This document shows, piece after piece, positions 23,273-34,763 of a DNA stretch of 64,000 nucleotides (position 1 is its first letter; the number at the start of each line of letters is the position of its first letter). The position numbers and the translations under genes were made by a program. The notes below the pieces were generated by a model that worked only from the letters and a program-made list of their open reading frames with translations, did no database searches and had not been told where the DNA came from. Source of the DNA: Hirundichthys speculiger (taxonomy: Eukaryota; Chordata; Actinopteri; Beloniformes; Exocoetidae); contig JAGFBZ010001941.1 of the NCBI GenBank assembly GCA_018398805.1, positions 124,001 through 188,000 on the forward strand. Reading direction: 5' to 3'.

Positions 23273-25695
23273 AATTTCAAACGCATCCCCTGGTCGCCAC
23301 AAGATAAAACGCATCATGATATATTATATCCCTACCTTTGAGTTTGAGTTAGGCCCATTAACCTCTCTGTACCTGCCTCTTTTATTATAATTCCTGATAA
23401 AGGTTTCTCAGATTATAGAGACTGTTGTCTGTATCAGACAATTTTGCTGATATAAAGAAATGTGTTTATTCATTGCGCTCAACATCAGTACTGTGGTCCA
23501 GTTTTTACGCATTTCTTTCCTCTGACCTCAAGTCTCAGCTTTTAAAAAGTGGTACACTTGCCAACACTGCCCGCTCGGTTGGATTTGTGAAATTACGAAT
23601 TTACCGGAAGGTTTCAAGATCATTTGAATTATAGGAGTATTCTGCACCTTTACGCCTCCAAATGCGGTGGTTCCTGGATGTGGATTATTCTAACTAATGA
23701 GTTTTGTGAGCATGCTTCCAACCTGCAATCATTTGGAATTTATTCATGTACACACGTTCTTAAGAATAAATATGAGTTCTACGCAGCATTAATGAATCCG
23801 GAGACTTGTAGTAAGGAGGTGATTTATGTGCAAATCTACTCATTCAATTCACCAACACTGCAAGAAACACATTCTCATGCTTAAATATGCATTATGCCCA
23901 TTGATTAGGATGAACTTGTTCTATTTCAAATGAATTATCATGTTTACAACCCATGGTTTATCAAGAGAATAACAGTCCATATAAACTAACATTGTAAAGC
24001 CTGGACCAGGGGCCTTCTGACTTCAGCTTTAGGCCTGGGAAATACTTTTAGTTTGACCGAGTATTCATGTCTGTTCACGTACACAGAGAGCTGTGCTGCT
24101 TCACTCTGGTATTAAATGTGATATCACACTCACACATACAGCTGTATACAACAAGTAACAAGTTGCTTTTCTTCTGTTAACACAGTAGAGAACACAACAC
24201 TGCCGACATCAGTGATGGTATGTTAGGCCATTACAGCAATGCTGTTGGCATTGTAGCTGATTTCTCTCAATTTGCCAAAGTGGGACATTGAGAAATGCCA
24301 CACACAGGGACCCCATACCTCTATAACTGCAACAGAGGTCCATGACGGGTCACTCGCCATCAACCAATGCACTGGCTTACACTAGCGCCCCAGGTGTTTA
24401 AGTGAAAATTACATAAAGTGTGTTCTCAAGGATGTGCATGACTGTCATGTCAAACGAATGCAGGATACTTGTGGCAGCTGTGAATGCAATTGTGTATGCA
24501 GTTTTTTTTTTTTAATTAAAAAAATGAATAAAGTGGTGATGTCCCAATGTAAAAAAATAAATACAGTGCCTTGCCTATTTTCAATTTGCTTAAAATAGTT
24601 AAGTAGCTATGTCTTAAAAATGAAGTTACAGAACATCAGTTTATTTCTGCCATATTGGTGACTGCAGAGTTTTTAGAAGTGGAAAGTGAGTCCACGGCTG
24701 GAAATTGTTTTCTTTACTGGTTTCACTCATGATCCTTTCCTTCAGTATTTATTGCAGCATATATTGTTCACTTCAGCTTTGGAAATGACAACTTTTAAAA
24801 CAGAAAGTTGACCGACAGACTCACTCCTTTTCACGTTTTTTCAGCTGCCTCCAAAGGGGAACTCACCTACTCGTGAATGTAAGTGCTGAAAAAGATCTAC
24901 TGGGTATTTCACACCCGTAGCTCTCGTTCGTCCAGAAATATGGGTAATGCACCGACTGTGTGGAAACGTCTTGGTAAACAATACGACAGGGACAACAGCT
25001 AGATTAACCTGATTTTGAATCTTTTGTTGAAAATTGAAAAGGCTGAGTTATTCCTGCATCGTATTTATGTGAGCTCACGAGTGTAGCGTGTGCATGTGTG
25101 TGACAAAGAAAGCCAGATTAATATGACGCTATCTAACTCAACACACCTGTCCCCCCCCACCCCTAACAAATTCAATTTGATGCTTCCTCAGCAGAGCATG
25201 ATGCTTTCAGATGGGCTTGGAAATGCCATCTGTGACAGAGCTTGACACATTTTCTCCGGCGCCTCCGCTCCCAACACTCATTTTCTGAGGCCTTAGATTT
25301 ACAGCGAGTTCAGTCAAACACAGAGTAATGAAAAGAGAGCAACGTCAGCAGATCTAATTTGACTTGAGGACAGCTTTTCCTCCTGAGAACAAAAACAGAA
25401 AAAATAATGGATTTCAGTCAGCATGTAGTTTCTCTTAAACACTGCATGTTATACAGTGCATCTGCAGGAATAAAATTGTTCTGTAACCTTAAAGTGGAAT
25501 CTGATGGACCAGTATGTTTACTGGCTTAAATATCAGTGTTGTGCCTTTTTTTGTCAGTATGAATTTGATGACTTATGAAATATCTCCTAAACCAGTAGTG
25601 TATCTTAACATACACACACACACACGTAAAAGAGTCAACTTCTTTTTTTCACACATTTATTACAACCACAGTTGGTTATTATAAACATTGTATAT
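23273..25695. other. Intergenic, no gene seen
   Basis: Short open frames at 23425-23634 and 23624-23884 have no recognised motif. A short CA tract lies at about 25612-25625. No splice-supported exon is visible. Confidence 0.5.
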
Positions 25696-25703
25696 ATATT
25701 TAT

Positions 25704-26639
25704 TAGGGCTGGGCAACGATTAAAATTTTTATTCGCGATTAATCGCATGATTTCCCTGATTAATAACGATTAATCGCATTGTATACGCAAAATCAAATAA
25801 TGAATTCAAAAGTAGTGTTTTTCCTGTTTTTATTTAAAAAAAGTTAAAAGTCTACAAACAAAATCCAACAAAATGATTGTGTCTCAGCACAATCAGAACA
25901 TTAAAACAGGTAATTTCTGAGGTAACAGCCGAAACTTTTAACGGGGAGTTCAACTTGTCAGTTGTTACAAATAACCTTGTTTCTGTTGAATCCTCCGTCT
26001 GGGAGAACTTTAAAATGAAAATGTCCATGTTAAGGTCAGTATCTCTACCAATCCGTGTATCATTCATTCTTTCCATTTTCAATTGTCAATCAAAAATTAA
26101 AGAAATTAAAAAGTGACATTTTATTATGTTTTTCGTTTTTTAATCTAACACAAAAAAAATGAAAAAATGCCTGTTTTTTTATATATATATTTAAATTTTA
26201 GAGTTGGATCAAAAATACGAAATGAAAAAACGGGCCACAGAACTGAATTTGTTTTATAATCGAGGACTGGACTTTCGGTTGTCATTACACATCTGTGCCA
26301 CTAGATGGAGCCGCACTGAAGTCTGATGTAACATGGAAGAATGACGCAAAAGCTTTGTTGCAGTCCAGAATTTTCTTTTTCAGACAGAATTGTTAATAAT
26401 GCTTCCTGAGTTGCTACCCGAACTGTAAAGTATACAGATTTTTTATCGTTTTTAATGTCTGTTTTAGGTGTTTTCGCATGTTTATTTGCCAATCGTCTTC
26501 TGGTTCCGCAGCAGCCAGAAACAGACTTTTCAAAATAAAAGCATGTGAGCAACATGCGTTAACGCGCGATAAAATAAATGTCGGTGTTAATAAATTAATG
26601 CGTTAACGCGATAATAACGGGTTAACTTGGCCAGCCCTA
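25704..26639. mobile_element. hAT-like non-autonomous element, 936 bp
   Basis: The ends 'tagggctgggcaacg' and 'ttggccagccctа'-type complement are bounded by atatttat (25696-25703) and atatctat (26640-26647), an 8-bp duplication with one mismatch. Subterminal arrays of 'gattaatcgc' and 'gcgttaacgcg' repeat at both ends. The core has only short frames and no transposase. A fragment of a relative lies at 1-92. Confidence 0.8.
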
Positions 26640-26647
26640 ATATCTAT

Positions 26648-28628
26648 ATATCTTCCCGTACGTCTGTTAATCTTATCGAAGGCTTAATTACACCCTTTAA
26701 CATCAGTCTTTTTGACAACTGTCATAAGGCATTGATTTTTCTGTTTTAAACCATATTCATAAGATAACTACTCCTAAAAGGAGAGTTCAGACAGCAGGTG
26801 AGCTTGTTAAAATAGACTTGTGACAAATAAGGAAACAAAATAGTAGCAATCACCTACATTAAGGTGTTGTGACATTTATATTTTGTAGAGTTAGCAAATT
26901 ACCCTCTTAGCTGTAAAATGGCGCTTCTATTATATCCATTTAGTGTACCGCATGCTCCATTTCAGACAAAGGAGGGAGTGGAGATGAAGTGAGAGAGATG
27001 GAAGAGAAAGGGAGAAAAGAAGAGATTAAATGGGCCATTAGACCAAAATGACTCCTGTAAAGGGGATCAGAAAACAAACAGGGCTTTAGAGAGCTCCTGG
27101 CAGTGTTAGCACAGGCAATTACCATCACTATTATTGTGATCATGTTTACAGTGATTATTCGCAGCCCTCTTATTGCTGCACCATGATACAGCACGACTGG
27201 TGAAGATGCAACAGTTTGATATCCATTAAAAAAAAAAAAAAAAGCTAAAAGGGGATCTGTCAGGCTAATGAGCAGGGAACCGGAAAGAAGCAATAAGTTT
27301 CAATAAAAGCATTCAAGACAAATTAGAATTGGAAGCTGACACATTCGGTGTTCACACAAACATTTTTATATCAGAATATAACCATTAAATAAAGGTTAAA
27401 TTAGAGAATCCATTTTACTTTCAATTCTCTTTTCCAAATGTATATATCACTTTGAGACCTAAAATTTAGATATTATAAAACATTAATTTATATTGCAAAA
27501 TATGAATGCATACTAAACACTCAGTTAACACAAAATATTTAATCAAAATAGTATAAACTGGACATAAATAAACTTAACATGGATACAACTACATACATGG
27601 TAACCACCCTGAACATCCCAGACAATTAGGAGCAAACTGTTAAAATAATATCGGAGCTTTTTCCAAACTCTCGATTTTCAGCCATGTATTAATTCAAACA
27701 ATGGCACTGCATGAATGGCATTTTATTCTGTCTGCCCCTCATCGTAAAAGCAACAGCCCTGCACATCAGTCCTCTCCTGATGACAGCCTCATCAGCCAAA
27801 GGTGAAAAATATTTTCACAGCAGGTAATTAAGTCGTTAATGAGAGTGAACCCCTGAGCTGCATTCACTGCAACCATGGCAACCATAGCCAGATGCACAGG
27901 TCTGTGGTGGCGAGCTGTAATCTACCACACCCACACATGCATGTACGCGCACGGAGACCTGCATTGCCCCGTCACAGTGATGCAGACAAATGAGCGTCTT
28001 TAGCCGTGCAGCCTATTACCCAGCTTGCATTGTCTGCCTGCGAGTACAAGCGGTTTTATTTGGTTTGTCTGATGTATGGTGGCAGGCTTGATGTTTTATT
28101 TTTGCTTGCTCACAATGACTTAATTAACCTTTTTTTGTGCCGCGTGATAACAGTAGCAACTGGTTGTGTCATTACCTTCATTATTTCCCTTCCTTGACAT
28201 TTTTTTTTTATGCCGTCCTTCTCCATCTCCTCCTTCTGGTTCCACTCTCTACCTTTCTGTTCTTCCCTCAGTGGTCTTTCTCTGTAGAGCCCAATTGCTC
28301 CTAATCACTCTGTTTCTGGGACTAATAGGCCTATTAGGATGGGGCAGAGCAGACATGGTCACCAGGCAGCTTCAGGCATGGTGTTCAGTATTTGCCTTCC
28401 TCTTTTTTTACATGCTTATTTGTCTTGTTTGTGAGATTTAAAAGAGAATTTATAGCTCAGTACATAGAGCGTAACACTAACAGTGGCAGAGTTCAGACCA
28501 GTTCATTGGACCCGTGCACTTGAAGAAACCACTAATTTACTAATCCTTTTTCCTGTGCGTTTATGAGACAGACTTTGCAAGATGGCTATCACAAGGAGAC
28601 TCATTTTGACTTCATTGTTTATTATTTA
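26648..28628. other. Intergenic, no gene seen
   Basis: A-rich and T-rich runs (about 27230-27243, 28200-28208) are present. A tRNA-like A-box string, 'tagctcagtacatagagcg', lies near 28454-28472, without a convincing B box or cloverleaf. Nothing else is supported. Confidence 0.5.
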
Positions 28629-29052
28629 TAACCTCCGCCAAGGAGGTAATGTTTTTGCTGGCGTTTATCTGTCTCTGTCTGTGTACAAGATAACTCAAAA
28701 AGTTATGGATGGATTTTGATGAAATTTTCAGGAGTTGTCAGAAATGTGGAAAGGAAGAACTGATTTCATTTTGGGTGTGATCCGGAAGAAATCCTGGATT
28801 CTGGATCACTTTCAAATTTTTGATAACATTGCAGTTAATGCGGCCGAAAATTTTGTTTTTCAATATCTCTGATAATTATTGCCCAAAACTCATGAAATTT
28901 GACTCAGGGATTGACAATGGAAACCTCTATTAAATTTTAAAGGGTGATCCAGAACTGATCCAGAAGGCGGATTTTATTGCAATCTGTAAATCGCTATATG
29001 GGGGAACTGTTGCACTTGGGGAGGTCTGCGCTCTCTGAGTGCTTTTCTAGTT
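28629..29052 (+). repeat. Unclassified interspersed repeat, longer copy
   Basis: It begins 'aacctccgccaaggaggt', which folds on itself as a 6-bp hairpin, and ends 'gagtgcttttctagttt'. The same ends bound the internally deleted copy at 3193-3440. No long terminal inverted repeats and no coding frame are seen. Confidence 0.65.
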
Positions 29053-29202
29053 TAATAATAATTTGTTTAAGTCATTTAAAAAAATCTGACATGAATTTTT
29101 AACTTTATAATTGATGGTATTGAATGATTTAGGTACAGAACAATAAATAAAACTTTACCAGTGAACTCTTAGTTTCGTAGTGAAGGTCCTTAACAACTAA
29201 TA

Positions 29203-29493
29203 CAGTGGTGTGCAAACTGTGGTGAGTGCTCTCTGGTGGTACACAGGGGAACGTCAGGACTTTCCACATTTTCACTTTTTTTTATTAAATCAGAAACAAT
29301 GCATTATAAATACATTTCAAACGAAATTTAGATAATAAATAACTACAATAAGGAATAAACATCTCTCCTGTGAATTTAAAGCTAATTGAGAAGGCATATA
29401 TGGCTATATTTTAAAACTGGTCATCATGGTGGTACTCAGAGAGCTGAACAGTGTCTCAGGTGGTACGCAGTATTAAAAGTTTGAGAACCATTG
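29203..29493. mobile_element. hAT non-autonomous element, 291 bp
   Basis: The ends 'cagtggtgtgcaaact' and 'agtttgagaaccattg' are imperfect complements. The flanks aactaata (29195-29202) and aactaatg (29494-29501) match at 7 of 8 positions. Both subterminal regions carry 'tggtggtac'. It has no coding capacity. Confidence 0.8.
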
Positions 29494-29640
29494 AACTAAT
29501 GCAATGGAAAATACTGAAAGTTCTCTACTATATTAAAAAAAATATATGGCACCACTTGATAACCAAGAAAATTACATGGTGCAACAAGATTAAGAAATGG
29601 CTTTCCTTTGGTGTGGCAAGAGCCTCTGGACTGTCAGACC

Positions 29641-30710
29641 CATAGACATATATAGAGATAGATGCCGCATTGGCTGTTTGGAACGAGAAATGCGGCCGCC
29701 ATCTTGGACCGGTCATTCTCTGGGATTATAACCGTAGTAGTATTACCATACGTCGAGTCGCAGCACAAGTGAGACAACATGCCTGAACATTGTGTGAGAT
29801 ATTCCTGCTCCAATCGGCTGACCATCAGAAGCAGGGTTCAGGGGATTACTTTTCACAAGTAAGATGTAACATATTTTTCGGTCTAAAAGACGTCTAATAA
29901 ATGTCTAATAAACGTCTAACGGTCCCTAGACGTCTGGGCTAAAATCGGTCTACCACTGGTCTAAATGAAAGTTTTAGACTAGCCGTTTCTAAATCTAAAC
30001 TACATTGTACATTGATCAATGACTGTTAAAAATGTTTAAATCCAGCATTTGGCCACCATTTATACAATTTACTATTGTTTTATCTTGTATTTAATTATTA
30101 ATGGATTAAATTGTACCGTATAGATTTGCGTTAATATAGATCGATTATAGACGGGCGAATTTCGTGTGTGAACTTAAACGAGACGTCTATTGCTCAGTGG
30201 GTTACTATAATATTGGTTGTATTTTGTTCATTGAATATTACCAGAGTTGAGAAGGAGCAAGGATCCTTTGTTACCGTAACGTTAATGAAACGACGCTAAG
30301 CTAATGGCAGTTAACAATGCTACAGTATGTTTATTGTTCACCCGGCTATGAACTGAGACTTGATAAGTCATATTCCATAACACTGACTTAGATTACAACT
30401 GACACAAGTTGTAAACTCACTAAGCTAAGTTAAGATAACTAAGCTTACTAAGCTCACTATCAATATTAAAATACGCCAAACCATGTGTCATGTATCAAAG
30501 CTACATTTATGACCTTTGCAGCAAAAGAAAAAAAAAACGCGTGAAAATCAGTTCGTTTCGTGAGGTATGATTAAATACATTGACGGCACACCTGCCAAAC
30601 AAATAACACTGAGCGGAGCGGGTGACCAGTCCAAGATGGCGGCCCCAAATCTCGTCAGCGTCAGTAGGGAGTAGCGTTCGATGTGGCGTCTATCTCTATA
30701 TATGTCTATG
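29641..30710. mobile_element. P-element-like non-autonomous transposon with THAP exon
   Basis: It is bounded by gtcagacc at 29633-29640 and 30711-30718, a perfect 8-bp duplication. The ends start CA and finish TG, with inverted repeats about 32 bp long ('catagacatatatagagata' and its complement). Within are an iterated 'gacgtctaataaa' array (about 29888-29935) and a THAP-like first exon. The 8-bp duplication, CA ends and THAP exon together fit the P superfamily. At 1070 bp it lacks a catalytic domain. Confidence 0.85.
29779..29858 (+). pseudogene. THAP-domain first exon inside the P-like element
   Basis: From ATG at 29779 the frame reads MPEHCVRYSCSNR, then ends GITFHK across a donor (exon end 29858, intron starting gtaaga). 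A start with C-x4-C shortly after Met, followed by a basic stretch and 'ITFHK', is the usual first exon of THAP proteins and P-type transposases, where it forms part of a zinc-dependent DNA-binding domain. The frame itself is intact over its 26 codons. I find no second exon completing the domain within the element, so it is most likely a remnant left by internal deletion. Confidence 0.65.
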
Positions 30711-30718
30711 GTCAGACC

Positions 30719-31790
30719 TCTTTGGGACGGACTGGACTGCAGGCTGTGAGACTGTTGAACTACACTGATGGTGTTATGGTGCATTTGTTACGCCCCGTTG
30801 CCAGGGAAAGGATAAAATAAAAAGGGTGGAAAAACGACACGAGCACGACATGTTAGCAGCCAGTGTATATTCTCCTTTTAATCAGCAAAAAAACAGCTTC
30901 TCTTTCAACACGGGAGCAGGCATCAACAATCAACTGCTGTGCAGCACATTCGCCACAGACTTAATAAGGAAAATAAAACACAATTGAAGTTCCAGAAATA
31001 ACTTATACAAGTGAATTTTAATAAAAAGGTAAGTAAAATATTGTAAACAAAAAGCGATATAAAATAAAGTATTTTTATATATAAGTGCCATTTCTGTCTC
31101 TGTTGTCTTCTATGCCTGCCAGGCAAAATCAGCTGAGCACAGAATGGATGTTCAATCATCATTTTAACCTTTTTACCTCAAGACACATGAAAACAATGAA
31201 TTATTCTCTTTTAACTTACATTTTCTAAAGAATTATTAGATGAACATATGAAAATCATGAACAATCAGGTCTTATTATTATTATTGCTTATATTCTGTTT
31301 TGAACAACATGTTATCACATTCAGCATTATGATCATGACACAGTCTTTTTAATCACCTTTTTGCCATGAATTATGATTATTCTCAGCCATTAACTCTTGG
31401 TTCTACTTAGCTGGTTTTTTTTTATCATGTTCATTTTTATCACCATGACACATTGACTTCAAATACTGGAACTGGGAATGGTGACGGTTCAGTTTATGGA
31501 TCTAGTTAATAAGTCTGAACAAAAAAAAGACTGAAACGACAATGTTGAATTTTGAGGTCAGAGTTGGCTGAGGTTCCTCCAGCTTTCCAAGTTGGACCTG
31601 AGGGCTATTCAGTCAAAATTTCACATATGGATCACATTTTAACTTCTCAGTCGTGATAGTTTGCCCAATTAACATTAAAACGTTACAAAAGCTCAGCAAA
31701 AATGGGCTAGAATTAGGGTTATCAATGCCAATGGCTTTAGCTCACACTGTGTTTTACATAGTCAAATGAGCTCTGATCAGGAGGAGAGGA
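30719..31790. other. Intergenic; possible LTR-like stretch, unproven
   Basis: Sequence from 'tgttacgccccgttgccagg' (about 30787) to about 31150 contains an AATAAA-type signal and looks somewhat like a solo LTR, but no matching boundary, target duplication or second copy was found. The rest is AT-rich with no gene. Confidence 0.35.
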
Positions 31791-32115
31791 TTCAAAGATT
31801 CAAGATTCAAGATTCAAGATTCAAGATTCTCTTTATTGTCATTGTCACAAGTACAACGAAAAGTAAGGTGCAGGCCTTCAGTAGAGTGCACTATAGATAA
31901 AAAAATGTAAACAATATAATATATAAAACCGATATATAGAAAAAAAAAAACAATATAAAAGCAATATAGAAAACAATATACAGACTTACAAAGTCTAGGT
32001 AACGGCAGACATATTCAGGTAAACATGGTTTACTAATGCGTGGTAAAACGTCAACCGGGAGGTAATTGTGCAAGTGTGCAGGTGTTTATTACACAGAGGT
32101 AGTGCAGTTGTAAAG
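31791..32115 (-). mobile_element. LINE 3' end with heptamer tail
   Basis: On the minus strand it ends '...gtgacaatgacaataaagag' followed by repeated 'aatcttg' units (plus strand 31791-31829), a typical tail of fish non-LTR retrotransposons. The upstream portion is AT-rich without a preserved reverse transcriptase. Confidence 0.65.
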
Positions 32116-32139
32116 GGGCAGGTGGACAAGAATCCAAAC

Positions 32140-33332
32140 TTAATATCTTATTAGGTGCTCCACTGGATTGAGATCTGGTTATTGTGGAGGCCATTTGAGT
32201 CCAGTGAACTCATTGTCATGTTCAAGAAACCAGTCTGAGATGATTTGCGCTTTATGACATGGCACGTTATCCTGCTGGAAGTAGTAGTAGCTATCAGATG
32301 ATGGGTCCACTGTGGTCATAAAGGGATGGACATGGTCTGCAACAATACTGAGGTAGGCTGTGGCACTGACACGATGCTTAATTGGTACTAATGGACCAGG
32401 AAAATATCCCCCACACCATTACACCACCATCAGCAGCCTGAACCGTTGATACAAGGCAGAATGGATCCATGCTTTCATGTTGTTGACGCAACCATCCGAA
32501 GGTCGCAGCAGAAATCGAGACTCATCAGACCAGACAACATTTTTCCAATCTTGTATTGTCTAATTTTGGTGACCCTGTGCGAATTGTAGCTTTAGTTTCC
32601 TGTTCTTAGCTGACAGGAGTGGCACCTGGTGTGGTCTTCTGCTGCTGTAGCCCATCCACCTCAAAGTTGGATGCTCTTCTCTATACCTAGGTTGTAACAA
32701 CTATTTGTTTGAGTTACAGTTGCTTTTCCATCAGCTCGAACCAGTCTGGCCATTCTCCTCTGACCTCTGGCATCAACAAGGCATTTGTTCCCACAGAACT
32801 GCTGCTCACTGGATAGTTTCTCTGTAAACCCTAAAGATGGTTGAGGTGAAAATCCCAGTGGATCAGCTGTTTCTGAAATACTCAGACCAGCCTGTCTGGC
32901 ACCAACAACCATGCCACGTTCAAATTCACTTCAATCACCTTTCTTCCCTATTATGATACTCGCATTGAACTGCAGCAGATCGTCTTGACCAGGGGTGGCC
33001 AAAGTCGGTCCTCAAGGGCTGCTGTCCTGCAGGTTTTGCATGTCTCTCTGCTTTAACACACCTGATCCTAATTAATGCCCGTCATCATCTTGTCATCAAG
33101 GTCAGCACGTGTCTGTTAATGACACAGTCACTTGAATCAGGGGGTGAAGAAGGAAGGAAACATCTAAAAACTGCAGGACAGCGGCCCTCCAGGACCAACT
33201 TTGGCCATCCTTGGTCTTGACCATGTCTACAATCCTAAATGCATTGAGCCGCTGCCATGTGACTGCCTGATTAGAAATTTGTATTAACGAGCAGTTGGAC
33301 AGGTGGACCTAATAAAGTGGCTGTTGAGTGTA
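32140..33332 (-). pseudogene. Tc1-like transposase pseudogene, interrupted by a hAT MITE
   Basis: This is the minus-strand remnant of a Tc1/mariner DDE transposase. From the right, it starts with the terminal motif 'cactcaacagccactttatt' (33332), then encodes MVVGARQAGLSISETAD and RRMARLVRADGKATVTQ, the helix-turn-helix DNA-binding region. Further on, 'FQQDNVPCHKAQ' (second catalytic Asp) and 'NPVEHL' (acidic third residue) are legible in shifted frames. The element is cut off just after the latter, so the C-terminus and the second terminal repeat are gone. A 224-bp MITE is inserted at 32990-33213 near the 5' end. Multiple frame breaks make it non-functional. Confidence 0.88.
32990..33213. 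mobile_element. Complete 224-bp hAT MITE (subfamily B) inside the Tc1 pseudogene
   Basis: It is bounded by gtcttgac at 32982-32989 and 33214-33221, a perfect 8-bp duplication of Tc1 sequence. The ends are 'caggggtggccaaagt' and 'actttggccatccttg'. Removing it restores a continuous Tc1 sequence, so it is younger than the Tc1 copy. Confidence 0.92.
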
Positions 33333-33539
33333 ATCCACCTGTACTTCTGGTTTAACTGACTTAATAATGACAGCATTAAATCAACATTAAATTATTATTA
33401 CGGTCTTATCATTACGGTGATAGGACTGATCCAAGCACTTTCTCATAACAAATTAAGAAAACTTCTACAGCTTACTGCAGCTTGCATGTAAATTGCAGGA
33501 GTGTCTGAGTGATGCCTTTTGCCCTGGGACAGTCAGGGT

Positions 33540-33992
33540 TGTACTTTTTTGCTTCGGTTAAAAAATCAGCGGCAGCTAATAGCGTTTTTCGAGGGACTAT
33601 CCCTCTCTTGCTTGATCTTCACAAATTCTTAAGATGAGTTATTAAATTCGTGGTGTTGAAGGAGTGGGGTTTTTATTTTACTCTTCCTCACATGACCACC
33701 GTTAAGTATTGATTGCAACTTTGTTATCACTTTCTGACACTTTAAAAATCTCCGCACAGCAGACATCTTTTGTTTATCCCTCTTTTACTGTCATCAACGC
33801 AATGATGTCGCTCTCTTTTTTTTAACATTGTCACGCTAGCGTGCTCATGGTGTGCTCAGCGGAAAAAAAATAAATAGGTAAAATAAAATATCAGCGTCAG
33901 ACCATCAGCATTTTATACCGAAGCACATGTTTCATTTTTTGGTCTTCATCGGCTGATACAGATGTCATGCTGATATCATCATGCATCCCTAG
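33540..33992. mobile_element. Partial hAT-like element
   Basis: The right end '...gatatcatcatgcatcccta' resembles fish hAT termini (TAGGGATGCA on the complement), and the preceding 'catcggctgatacagatg' repeats are subterminal in style. The left end is not identifiable, so the start coordinate is approximate. Confidence 0.45.
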
Positions 33993-34395
33993 TTCACAGG
34001 TAATCAGCCCTAATAAATCTGAAAGTTCAATCCAAAGGGAACATCAGAAGTCGGATTAACACAAGCAGCCAGGTCAAACACTGTTAAATGGAGGAACAAA
34101 ACTGTTTAACAGGCAAGATCAAAACACAAAAAGAAAAGCACGAGGAGAAATGTTTGAATGCCAGAGAACAGAGCTTAGACGTTAGAGCAGAAGTTATCAG
34201 TCACAGATGTGGGTAAGCTGAAGCAGACAAACCAGCAGAGAACATGCAGGAGGTGGATCTGGTGGAGGAAGACAACGTCGTAAGGCCAAGAACAAAGGCA
34301 GGATGTGGATAAAACTGGAAAATGACAGGGAGAGGGTTATTATACGAAAAATCTGTAGATTTGTGTAAAACATCTAGAAACAATATGCAATTATA
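33993..34395. other. Intergenic, nothing recognised
   Basis: No gene or repeat is seen in this stretch. Confidence 0.5.
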
Positions 34396-34761
34396 CAGTC
34401 ATGGAAAAAATTATTAGACCACCCCGGTTTTCTTCAGTTTCTTGTTCATTTTAATGCCTGGTACAACTAAAGGTACATTTGTTTGGACAAACTTAACGAT
34501 AACCACAAAGATTGCTCATAAGAGTTTTATTTAAGAGCTGATATCTTACCATTTTCCATGGTTTTCTTGATTATAACCTAAATCACTTAAGTTTTTACAT
34601 CAATAGCTATGACGTTGTACTGCCAAAAACACTGCTTTTATGCATTCAGTGTTTTCTTTTCTGTCTGTTTTAGTCACATGATGACGTTTAGTGGTACCAG
34701 GTATTAAAATGAACAAGAAAGTGAAGAAAAAATGGTGGTCTAATAATTTTTTCCATGACTG
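34396..34761 (+). mobile_element. Mariner-type MITE, copy 2, intact ends
   Basis: It is flanked by TA, with perfectly complementary ends 'cagtcatggaaaaaattatt' and 'aataattttttccatgactg'. The 366 bp are collinear with 19281-19647 in the same orientation, with few differences. No transposase is encoded. Confidence 0.88.
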
Positions 34762-34763
34762 TA

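Noticed and set aside
28449..28515. tRNA gene
   Set aside because: Only an A-box-like string is present; the B box is poor and no cloverleaf can be folded by eye.
30787..31150. Solo LTR of an endogenous retroelement
   Set aside because: A TG start and polyadenylation-like signal are suggestive, but no CA-ended boundary, target duplication or second copy was found.
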